From an uncultured Clostridia bacterium (GTDB taxonomy: Bacteria > Bacillota > Clostridia > Christensenellales > Borkfalkiaceae): a stretch of 18,140 nucleotides of DNA. A program made the position numbers and the translations under genes. The stretch covers positions 1 to 18,140 of the forward strand of contig CANPWF010000015.1 in assembly GCA_947581885.1 (NCBI GenBank), written 5' to 3'. Of the stretch, positions 1 to 6,207 are shown piece after piece. Position 1 is the first letter of the stretch; every line of letters starts with the position of its first letter. A model generated the notes under the pieces. That model did no database searches. It was not told where the DNA came from and was given only the letters and a program-made list of their open reading frames with translations.

Positions 1-401
1 AGCGCGGGGCGGGGAGTGCGGTCCTTTCGGTTCAATAAACTCATCACGAGCCTTCCGACGAGAAGGATTAGTAGGAGCACGCCGAGCACGATAAATTGGA
101 AGATGGTGCTGTTTTGAATGAGGACGCTCGTTTCGGGCGAGCGGGAAGGGCTGTTCTCGGGGGAAATGGACATGTACACGCAGCAGACGACGGGAATCGT
201 CCCGAGCGCGTCCTCTCCTAAAAGAAGATCGAGCGCGACAAGCAGACAGTCGAGATAGAAAACGACGAGTTCCAAAGAAAGAAGGCAACCCATCAACATC
301 AACAGGGCGACCGCCGCGATATAAAAGGGCGAACGGACAAACGCGCGGAATGCGCGGACAAACCAAACGCCGTTGAGTTTTGGAAATGCCTCGGTAAGCA
401 T
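1..401 (-). CDS. Unknown membrane protein, 3' end cut by window edge
   Basis: This is the first 133 codons of a minus-strand gene starting at ATG 401-399 and running off the left edge with no stop. I do not recognise the family. The visible protein has a basic N-terminus (residues 1-24), a long hydrophobic stretch at about 26-60 that could be one or two membrane helices, a Ser/Pro/Glu-rich loop at about 78-98, and a clear helix at about 101-123 followed by a basic tail (LLNRKDR). This predicts an integral membrane protein with a basic, probably cytoplasmic, end. Its start lies 66 bases beyond the rsmI stop on the same strand. There is no Shine-Dalgarno before the ATG, but a strong promoter ends only 6 bases upstream, so the mRNA may be leaderless. 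Codon use resembles the neighbours. A later start is possible but also lacks a ribosome site. Confidence 0.7.
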   Translation of the reverse strand, partial: MLTEAFPKLNGVWFVRAFRAFVRSPFYIAAVALLMLMGCLLSLELVVFYLDCLLVALDLLLGEDALGTIPVVCCVYMSISPENSPSRSPETSVLIQNSTIFQFIVLGVLLLILLVGRLVMSLLNRKDRTPRPA

Positions 402-437
402 AAAATGATTATATCAAATTTGTTGGGGATTTGGCAA
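402..437 (-). promoter_or_regulatory. Sigma-A-type promoter with extended -10, leaderless placement
   Basis: On the minus strand TTGCCA (437-432), an 18-base spacer and TATAAT (413-408) are present, with TG one base before the -10 (416-415), forming an extended -10. Only six bases separate TATAAT from the ATG at 401, so the predicted transcription start falls on or next to the start codon. Confidence 0.7.
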
Positions 438-467
438 TGATTTTGAGGAAATTCGTCTGATTTTTCA

Positions 468-1262
468 TCACAGGTCGAGCGTTTCGCGGTAAAGTTCGCT
501 CTTGGGGATGTTGAGTTCCTTCGCGGCCCGTTTGAGAGCGTCCATCTTCTCCATCCCCTCTTCGAGATACATCTTTACGAGTTCGCGCGGGGAAGCCTCG
601 TTTTCCTCTTTTTCCGCCCCCTGCACGACGAGGACGTATTCCCCCCGCTTTTCGCCTTGAAGCCCTTCGGAAAGACGGAAGAAGATTTTCTCCTCGTGCA
701 CCTTGGTGATCTCGCGCACCGCACAGGCGGGGCGGTCCCCCAACGCGGAATACAAGGAGGCGATATCTTTCTCCACGTCCTGCGGGGCGGAATGCAGAAG
801 AAGGGTCTCGCGGGCAAGGCGGTAGCGGGAGAGGAGCTCTTCCCTCTCCTTTTTCTTTTCGGGAAGAAAGCCGATGAAGGTGAAATTCTCCGAAGGAAAA
901 GAAGAGAGAACGAGGGCGCAAAGGGCGGCGTTCGCCCCCGGGAGAATGGTGTACGGTTCGTTCTGTTCGGTGAGATATCGGCAAACTTCCCGCCCGGGGT
1001 CGGATACGGCGGGCATTCCCGCGTCCGATACAATACAGATATTCTTCCCTTCCCTTGAAAGGGAGAGGATCTTTTCCGCCGCCGTCCGTTCGTTGAACTT
1101 GTGGCAGGAATACAGCGGCTTGGAAATTCGGTAGGCGGAGAGCAGTTTGAGCGTGTGGCGGGTATCCTCGCAGAAGATAACGTCCGCCTCTTTTAACGCG
1201 TCCAGCGCGCGGAGCGTGATATCCTTCAAATTCCCGATGGGAGTCGCAACAAATCGGATCAT
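468..1262 (-). CDS. rsmI: 16S rRNA 2'-O-ribose C1402 methyltransferase RsmI
   Basis: 264-aa SAM-dependent methyltransferase of the tetrapyrrole-methylase fold. Known RsmI enzymes 2'-O-methylate C1402 of 16S rRNA in the decoding centre. Family signatures are clear: VATPIGNLKD at residues 5-14, the FCEDTRHTLKLL segment at about 30-41, SDAGMPAVSDPG at about 79-90 (the SAM loop), a PGANAAL segment and FIGFLPEKK in the middle. The C-terminal 40 residues form the small basic helical domain usual in this family. Length is slightly under the usual 270-290 aa. The ATG overlaps the stop of the upstream methyltransferase gene as ATGA (1262-1259), so translation is probably coupled. In B. subtilis the homologue YabC lies close to YabB (the upstream gene here), matching this order. 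No terminator hairpin is visible after the stop. Identification is secure. Confidence 0.96.
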   Translation of the reverse strand: MIRFVATPIGNLKDITLRALDALKEADVIFCEDTRHTLKLLSAYRISKPLYSCHKFNERTAAEKILSLSREGKNICIVSDAGMPAVSDPGREVCRYLTEQNEPYTILPGANAALCALVLSSFPSENFTFIGFLPEKKKEREELLSRYRLARETLLLHSAPQDVEKDIASLYSALGDRPACAVREITKVHEEKIFFRLSEGLQGEKRGEYVLVVQGAEKEENEASPRELVKMYLEEGMEKMDALKRAAKELNIPKSELYRETLDL

Positions 1263-1930
1263 AGGGTTTCCTCGTTATAGATGGGGGGAAGAAGTTCAGT
1301 CCCCGCCTTCCCGCCCTTCACTGCGGTGAGAAGGACGGCGTAGGGGGATTTTCCCCTCTTTCCGCACACGAACTGCACCCGTTTGGGTTCGAGCCCGTGC
1401 CCGTGTAGGGTGTAGATCGCCTCGGATAGGCGGTCCGCCCGATGGATGAGCACCAATCTTCCGCCGAATTTCAGACACTTTTTCGTGGCGGCGCACAGCT
1501 CTTGCAGGGAGAGATCGAGCTCCTTCCCGCAGGCGGGGCTGTTTTCCCTTGAAAATCCGCACCCTGTTTTTTCGTAAGGCGGGTTGCAAAGGATGAGGGA
1601 GAACGCCTCGTTGTACTTTGCGGGGATCTCTTGCAGGCGGACGTTCTCCGCCGAAAAGACGGAGTCTAAACCGTTCAGAGCGATCGTCTCTTTGCTCATC
1701 TCGAAGAGGGCGGGATCGGCTTCGAAAAGGACGACCTGCTCTATCCCTGTATTTTCGGCATAGAATTGCAGCCCGACAATGCCGCTCCCCGCGCAGAAAT
1801 CGGCGACGCGCTCTTTCTTCTTCGCCTTGACGGCACGCGAAAGGAGCACCGCGTCCGACGTGAAGCGATAGAGCTCGGTATCCTGTACGATCTTGTATTC
1901 ACCGATGAGAAGGCTCTCGACAACGCGCAT
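1259..1930 (-). CDS. tRNA1(Val) A37 N6-methyltransferase-like protein (TrmN6/YabB family)
   Basis: 223-aa class I SAM-dependent methyltransferase. The N-terminus (ESLLIGEYKIVQDTELYRFTSDAVLLSRA) has the arrangement typical of the YfiC/TrmN6 family. The SAM-binding motif I VADFCAGSGIVGL is at about residues 42-54, an acidic residue ending the next strand sits in LFEAD at about 68-72, and the adenine N6-methylation motif NPPY is at 116-119. TrmN6 in E. coli methylates A37 of tRNA1(Val); the Bacillota homologue (YabB) is assumed to modify a tRNA adenine, but the exact target here is inference. The ATG at 1930 is preceded by AAGGGAG with 4 bases between. The stop overlaps rsmI by ATGA. No separate promoter is visible, and a terminator lies just upstream (1949-1980), so expression may depend on read-through from the ferredoxin unit. 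Confidence 0.88.
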   Translation of the reverse strand: MRVVESLLIGEYKIVQDTELYRFTSDAVLLSRAVKAKKKERVADFCAGSGIVGLQFYAENTGIEQVVLFEADPALFEMSKETIALNGLDSVFSAENVRLQEIPAKYNEAFSLILCNPPYEKTGCGFSRENSPACGKELDLSLQELCAATKKCLKFGGRLVLIHRADRLSEAIYTLHGHGLEPKRVQFVCGKRGKSPYAVLLTAVKGGKAGTELLPPIYNEETL

Positions 1931-1948
1931 AATTCTCCCTTCAACGTG

Positions 1949-1980
1949 AAAAAGAAGAGCGCGTATTGCCGCGCTCTCCT
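1949..1980 (-). terminator. Rho-independent terminator after the ferredoxin gene
   Basis: On the minus strand AGGAGAGCGCG, loop gcaata and CGCGCTCTTCT form a stem of about 11 bp (one G-T wobble) followed by a T-rich tail (TTTT). It lies 15 bases past the ferredoxin stop and before trmN6. It makes the ferredoxin largely monocistronic and may attenuate read-through into trmN6-rsmI. Confidence 0.8.
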
Positions 1981-1995
1981 CTTTGCGTTTCCCCT

Positions 1996-2163
1996 TTACT
2001 CAGCCGAAATGGCACCCGTGGGGCATCCGTCCTCGCACGCGCCGCAGTCGATGCACTCAGCGGGATCCACGACGTAGGGAGAACCCTCCGTGATGGCACC
2101 GACGGGGCAAGCCGCCGCGCAAGCACCGCAAGAGACGCAAGCGTCCGAAATGACATGAGCCAT
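1996..2163 (-). CDS. Clostridial-type 2[4Fe-4S] ferredoxin
   Basis: 55-aa protein, ATG 2163-2161 to TAA 1998-1996. It has two complete CxxCxxCxxxCP motifs: Cys9, 12, 15, 19 and Cys37, 40, 43, 47, each followed by Pro, the classic symmetrical bacterial ferredoxin carrying two [4Fe-4S] clusters and acting as a soluble low-potential electron carrier. Length and cysteine spacing match clostridial ferredoxins. A GGAGG ribosome site lies 8 bases before the ATG. The gene has its own extended -10 promoter and its own terminator, so it is transcribed alone. It sits between ricT and the TrmN6-like gene; in B. subtilis this place is held by yabA. Its redox partners cannot be inferred from this window, but its presence suggests anaerobic metabolism. 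A link to the iron-sulfur clusters reported for RicT complexes is speculation. Confidence 0.96.
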   Translation of the reverse strand: MAHVISDACVSCGACAAACPVGAITEGSPYVVDPAECIDCGACEDGCPTGAISAE

Positions 2164-2194
2164 GATGCAACCTCCAATTGGATTTCTGTTTTGT

Positions 2195-2223
2195 ATTATA
2201 GCACAGTTTTTTCCGTTCGTAAA
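2195..2223 (-). promoter_or_regulatory. Promoter of the ferredoxin gene
   Basis: Minus strand: TTTACG (2223-2218), 17-base spacer, TATAAT (2200-2195), with TG at 2203-2202 giving an extended -10 (TGCTATAAT). It is followed by the GGAGG ribosome site of the ferredoxin. It lies in the short gap after the ricT stop. Confidence 0.8.
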
Positions 2224-2241
2224 GTTTTTCGCGCAACTTTT

Positions 2242-3351
2242 TTATTGCGGTTTTTTCGGGGCGTTCTTATTCGGGCGATTGCCGCCCTGATGTCTGTTGT
2301 GCCCGTTGTTTTTCTTGGGGGAAGCCCCCTCGTTTTTCGCCCCGTTCTGCGGACGGTTCCCGTTCTGCCCGCCCTTCTTGTTGCCGTGAAATTGTTGTTT
2401 GCGCCGATCGTTGTTTGTATTTTGACGCTCTTCCCGCGCGGGGGATCCGGAGGGCTTTTCTTCCTCTGCGGGAAGTTTCTCCTCGAGAACGGGTTCCTCG
2501 GAAGGTTCGGCTTCTTCCCCTTCCTCTTCCGCGCCGCGGGGGCCTTTGAGGTCGTCGAGCGGGAAATCGCGGTAGACGAGTGCGCCGTCCTTTTCGATCT
2601 TCACGCGGACGGTGAGTTTGAGCATGTTCACCGTGACGACATTCCCCTTCCCCTCGGGCGTATCCACCTCCGCGCCGATCTTGGGCATCTGCTTGTAGAC
2701 GGAAGCGTAGTATTCGTTCTCATAGGCAAGACAGCACATCAGCCTTCCGCACAGCCCCGAAATTTTCCCGGGGTTGAGGGAGAGCCCCTGATTTTTCGCC
2801 ATCTTGATGCTCACTTTGCCGAATTCGGGCATACAGCTCGCACAGCACACCACCCTGCCGCAGGGCGCGATGCCGCCGAGGATCTTCGTCTCGTCGCGGG
2901 CACCCACCTGCCTTAGCTCGATGCGCATGTGGAAATAGGACGCGAGGTCCTTCACGAGTTCGCGGAAGTCCACCCTGTTTTCCGCAGAGAAGGTGAACAC
3001 GACCCTGCTCCCGTCGAAGGCGAATTCGCAGTCGATGAGCTTCATCGCGAGGTTGTGCGCACGGATCTTTTCGCGGCACGCCTCCATCGCCTCGCCGCGG
3101 CGTTCGTTCGCGCGGCGCATCGCCTCTTCGTCCCGCTCCGTCGCAATGCGGATGACGGGCATGAGAGGGGGCGTGATTGCCTCTTCCGCCACTTCGAGAT
3201 CGGGTTCGACGACGGTCGCGAATTCGATCCCGCGCTGCGTCTCCACCACGACATGGTCCCCCTTTTCCACCTCGAATTTGGGGGGCGCGAAATAGTACGG
3301 CTTGCCGCACTTGCTGCACGTTCCGAATGTTACCGAGACAACTTTTGCCAT
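2242..3351 (-). CDS. ricT: RicT/YaaT-like PSP1-domain protein
   Basis: 369-aa PSP1-family protein. RicT (YaaT) of B. subtilis forms the RicA-RicF-RicT complex, which carries iron-sulfur clusters and stimulates RNase Y-dependent mRNA maturation needed for sporulation, competence and biofilms. The conserved core spans about residues 30-260 and is cysteine-rich: Cys12/Cys15 (CSKC), 164, 169, 170, 173 and 201, 206, 207, in the hallmark segments APCGRVVCCASC and GLCGRLMCCLAYE. From about 271 the protein changes to an acidic stretch (271-300), then an Asn/Gln/Lys/Arg/Gly-rich, surely disordered tail to the end. The start ATG 3351 was chosen over an in-frame ATG at 3396 because AAGGAG lies just before it and homologues begin at this residue. 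It overlaps the holB 3' end by 22 bases. The holB-ricT order is conserved in Bacillota. RicA and RicF partners are not in the window. Confidence 0.9.
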   Translation of the reverse strand: MAKVVSVTFGTCSKCGKPYYFAPPKFEVEKGDHVVVETQRGIEFATVVEPDLEVAEEAITPPLMPVIRIATERDEEAMRRANERRGEAMEACREKIRAHNLAMKLIDCEFAFDGSRVVFTFSAENRVDFRELVKDLASYFHMRIELRQVGARDETKILGGIAPCGRVVCCASCMPEFGKVSIKMAKNQGLSLNPGKISGLCGRLMCCLAYENEYYASVYKQMPKIGAEVDTPEGKGNVVTVNMLKLTVRVKIEKDGALVYRDFPLDDLKGPRGAEEEGEEAEPSEEPVLEEKLPAEEEKPSGSPAREERQNTNNDRRKQQFHGNKKGGQNGNRPQNGAKNEGASPKKNNGHNRHQGGNRPNKNAPKKPQ

Positions 3352-4268
3352 CTTGCTTTCTCCTTGCCGATCCCAACGGCGAGCGCGAGGGCGCACTGCG
3401 CCGCATTTGCGTTGAATGTCGCCTCCCGTTCCGCCTTTTCGACGAGCGCGAGAGCGGATAAAATCGCCCCCGCGGGATATTCTCTTTGAAGCCGCCTTGC
3501 CGCCTCACTCCCGATCGCATACCGCTCTTTCCCCGTGGAGAGGAGCAACATGTCGTAGAGAAGTTGCCGAAGGGCGGATAAAAATGCGGAGATGTCCCCT
3601 TTTTCGAGGGCACGGCTCACCGTCTCCGCCTCGCCGCTCAAAAAGCGTTCGGCGAGCGAAAAACTCTCCCCGCCGCCCGAAAGTAATCTTTCCGCCGCGG
3701 AGAGCATCCCCCCGCTTGCCGCCGCCGCTTCCTCTGCCCTCGCCCCTTCGGGGTGCATGCGTTTGAGGGCGGAGACGAGCTCTTCCTTGGAAAAGGGCGG
3801 CTCCTCGATCTTTTTCATGCGGGAGACGACGGTGGGAAGCACGGCGTGCGCGTTGGTCGTCCCGAGCAAAAAGTATACGCCCTCGGGGGGCTCTTCAAAC
3901 ACTTTCAGAAGTTTGTTCTGCACGAGCGGGGTGACGGTTTGGAACCTGTCGAGCACGAACAGCTTTTTGTCCCCTTCCATGGGGAGAAGGGCGCTCTCTT
4001 CGAGGATCCTTGCCCCCGCTTCCGCCGTGAGTTTTCCCTGTGGTTCGGGGAGAAAGAGACAGTCGGGATAGTTCTCCTCATCCAAAAGTCGCGCCGTCCG
4101 CGTGCCCTCTTCCGCCAAAAAGAACGCCTTGGCGCACATGCGGAGGAGGGGGCGGAGATATTCCGCGTCGGGAAAGACGACGAGCACGGCGTGGGCGCGG
4201 CGGTCTGCCCGCGCGTCCTCCATGATCGTCTGAAAGCTGACCGTTCCCGAGAGCAGTTTCTCCATCAT
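3330..4268 (-). CDS. holB: DNA polymerase III delta' subunit, degenerate ATP site
   Basis: 312-aa protein related to the clamp-loader delta prime subunit, which helps load the beta clamp at the replication fork. The best-conserved stretch is about residues 86-152: ILEESALLPMEGDKKLFVLD, then PLVQNKLLKVFEEPPEGVYFLL, then TTNAHAVLPTVVSRM, corresponding to Walker-B-like, box V/VI and sensor/SRC segments. The N-terminal Walker A (GxxGxGKT) is absent; the equivalent position reads HAVLVVFPDAEYLRP. The four-cysteine zinc module is missing (only Cys45 and Cys70 are nearby), and SRC is SRM, though the arginine is kept. Delta prime need not bind ATP, so the protein can still be functional. The ATG overlaps the upstream stop as ATGA, and its own end overlaps ricT, indicating translational coupling. 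tmk, yaaQ and yaaR, which usually lie between the decarboxylase-like gene and holB, are absent. Confidence 0.85.
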   Translation of the reverse strand: MMEKLLSGTVSFQTIMEDARADRRAHAVLVVFPDAEYLRPLLRMCAKAFFLAEEGTRTARLLDEENYPDCLFLPEPQGKLTAEAGARILEESALLPMEGDKKLFVLDRFQTVTPLVQNKLLKVFEEPPEGVYFLLGTTNAHAVLPTVVSRMKKIEEPPFSKEELVSALKRMHPEGARAEEAAAASGGMLSAAERLLSGGGESFSLAERFLSGEAETVSRALEKGDISAFLSALRQLLYDMLLLSTGKERYAIGSEAARRLQREYPAGAILSALALVEKAEREATFNANAAQCALALAVGIGKEKARWQKLSR

Positions 4269-5302
4269 TCCTCCGTGTAGAGCGGGATATGCCCCTGCGC
4301 GTCCTCTTCGGGTTCTTCCCGCCGAAGGGAGCGAAGGGCGCGTCCGAGGGTTTTCAAGTCCTTCTCCCTCGTGCAGGGGGAAAGGTAAAAGAGAAGGTAG
4401 TTGCCGTCGTCGAATTCGGGGTAGATGCCCTTCTTTTCGAGGGAAATCCTCGCCTTATGGGCATACCTTCCGAAGGGAACGACGACCTTTGTCCAATCGT
4501 CGTTTTTTATCGCGCCGACTCTTTGTTTGAATTCTTCCGCCGCCCGTTCGAGCCTTTCGTTCCGCGGGTATTTCACCGCGTATTCGACGCTCGCCATGAT
4601 GGGATAGGAAGGGGACGTGGTGCGGAAGGCGCGGACCCCCTCCCGCAACGCTTCCGCCCACTCTTCCGTTTTCGAAGAGACGACCGCCCCCTGCGTCATC
4701 GCGGGAAGCGACTTGTGCACGCCGTCCACCCACATATCCGCGAAGTTGCCGTGGTACACGGAAGAGAAGTGCAGGTGCCCGCCGTGCGCCCCGTCGACGA
4801 CGAGGGGGATATTCTTCTTTTTACAGATATCCTTTGCCCCTTCGAGGGGAGCGAAAAAGCCGTAATAATCGGGGGACGTTAAAAGGAGCGCGTCCGCCCT
4901 CTCCGCCGCCCGTCCGATCTCCTCCAAGTCGGGCGGAAAATACAACCCGTTTTGCGATTTTTGGGGAATGGGGTGGGATTTTATGCCTAAGATCTTGCAT
5001 CCGCGCTCCACGCACGGGTGGGAAAATGCGGGATAGGCGACGGTATGTACTCCGCGGCTTCGAAGAGTGTAGAGCATCGCGTGTACGCCCGAGGTACTTC
5101 CGTCCGTCAAAAGAAAAGATCTTTTCGCGCCGAGGATATGCGCTACATCCTCTTCCGCCCGCGCGATCACGCCGCTCGGCGAAAACAGGTTGTCCGAATA
5201 GGAGAGCTCGGTGATATCCGCGCCCGCCCGCTTGTGACCGGGCGTATGGAAGGAGAGATGCTTTTTCTGCCCTTTGAGCATGGACGCGATGTGCAGTTCC
5301 AT
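4265..5302 (-). CDS. Short Orn/Lys/Arg decarboxylase-family PLP protein (YaaO-like)
   Basis: 345-aa fold-type I PLP protein of the Orn/Lys/Arg decarboxylase major-domain family. It has the N-terminal HTPGHK signature (19-24), LTDGSTSGVHAML (65-77) for the PLP phosphate, VVDGAHGGH (168-176) with the PLP-nitrogen Asp170, and GVHKSLPAMTQGA with the Schiff-base Lys197, then TTSPSYPIMASVE (228-240). Family members usually exceed 450 aa because of a C-terminal domain, and here that domain is reduced to about 90 residues. The gene is not broken: its frame is intact, the start overlaps the upstream stop by one base and its stop overlaps holB by four. Substrate is unknown; homologues are annotated as arginine or lysine decarboxylases, but most YaaO-type proteins are uncharacterised. 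Its position directly upstream of holB mirrors the yaaO-tmk-holB region of B. subtilis. Confidence 0.85.
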   Translation of the reverse strand: MELHIASMLKGQKKHLSFHTPGHKRAGADITELSYSDNLFSPSGVIARAEEDVAHILGAKRSFLLTDGSTSGVHAMLYTLRSRGVHTVAYPAFSHPCVERGCKILGIKSHPIPQKSQNGLYFPPDLEEIGRAAERADALLLTSPDYYGFFAPLEGAKDICKKKNIPLVVDGAHGGHLHFSSVYHGNFADMWVDGVHKSLPAMTQGAVVSSKTEEWAEALREGVRAFRTTSPSYPIMASVEYAVKYPRNERLERAAEEFKQRVGAIKNDDWTKVVVPFGRYAHKARISLEKKGIYPEFDDGNYLLFYLSPCTREKDLKTLGRALRSLRREEPEEDAQGHIPLYTEE

Positions 5303-6198
5303 CAGTTGTAATGTTCGAGAAGGTAGGCGAGCAAGGTGACGACCTCGTACTTGTTGCGGACGGAGTCCTCGCCGTTGTCGTAGATGAGAAGGGAGAGCGC
5401 GTCCGTCTTGCCGCCGCCCTCACTGTCCTGATAGGTGAAAAGTTCGCCGATCTGTCCGATGCCGTGAAGGTCGATCCCGACGGGATATTCCCCCTGCTCC
5501 GTCTTGAAGTTGCGGATGGTGAGAACGTTGTTTTCGAACGCCGTGCGCACTTTCAGGTAGTCGTCGCGAATTTTGAGAATGCGCTTCTCTTCGAGTTCAA
5601 CGCCCTTCTCCTTGTCCTCGGCGGAGCGGAAGCGTTTATCCTTCTTGCTCACTTCCGAAAAGTACGCTTGGACCTTGTCCTTATCGGGGGCTTCCCCGTG
5701 TTCCCAATCGGAGAAGAAGCGGGAGAGATATTTTTGGGTGTCCGACAGATAGGCGTTGACATCGAAAAAGAGAGCCTGCCTCTCCCGATCGGTGCCCTCA
5801 TCCACCAGCCCCATCTCGCAGAGGGAAGCGAAGGGAGACGGGGTCTCTTCGCTCGCCGAGTAGTCCGCGGCGACGATGACCGTGCCCGTTTTTACGGCGC
5901 GGCGGGCGGTGAACACCTGCATGCCGTTGGAATCCGACTTGAAATTTTCGTTGGACGTTTGCAGGATATCGTAGGAGAACATGCTTTCGAGCGCGTCGGT
6001 GAGGCGGTAGTTATATTCCCCCTCCGTGAGCCCGCCGTACGTCTGGAAATCGAACACCTGCCCGTTGGAAGGGCGGGCGCGGACCATCGTAAAGAACGCG
6101 GAAAGCCCGAAGATCGCGGCGGCGACCGTCGCCAAGATCTTCAACCAATCGTAGGAAAGCAGGTTTCCGAGTCTGTGTTTTGTGATCCTCGCGTCCAA
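5302..6198 (-). CDS. Unknown N-terminally anchored extracytoplasmic protein
   Basis: 298-aa protein I cannot assign to a characterised family. A basic N-terminus (KHRLGNLLSYDWLK) precedes one hydrophobic helix at about residues 19-38 without a lipobox or obvious signal-peptidase site, so it is probably an uncleaved anchor with about 260 residues outside the cell. The outer part is polar, with a Lys/Glu-rich, probably helical stretch (about 165-215) and no cysteine cluster. The start is TTG at 6198-6196, preceded by AGAGG with 5 bases between; the next ATG would remove the membrane segment. It begins 9 bases after the lysS stop and ends sharing one base with the decarboxylase ATG, so it is firmly inside the greA-lysS-holB-ricT operon. 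The 'short basic tail, YDWLK, single helix' beginning resembles many clostridial membrane proteins annotated only as hypothetical. Confidence 0.8.
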   Translation of the reverse strand: MDARITKHRLGNLLSYDWLKILATVAAAIFGLSAFFTMVRARPSNGQVFDFQTYGGLTEGEYNYRLTDALESMFSYDILQTSNENFKSDSNGMQVFTARRAVKTGTVIVAADYSASEETPSPFASLCEMGLVDEGTDRERQALFFDVNAYLSDTQKYLSRFFSDWEHGEAPDKDKVQAYFSEVSKKDKRFRSAEDKEKGVELEEKRILKIRDDYLKVRTAFENNVLTIRNFKTEQGEYPVGIDLHGIGQIGELFTYQDSEGGGKTDALSLLIYDNGEDSVRNKYEVVTLLAYLLEHYN

Positions 6199-6207
6199 AG
6201 AATACCT

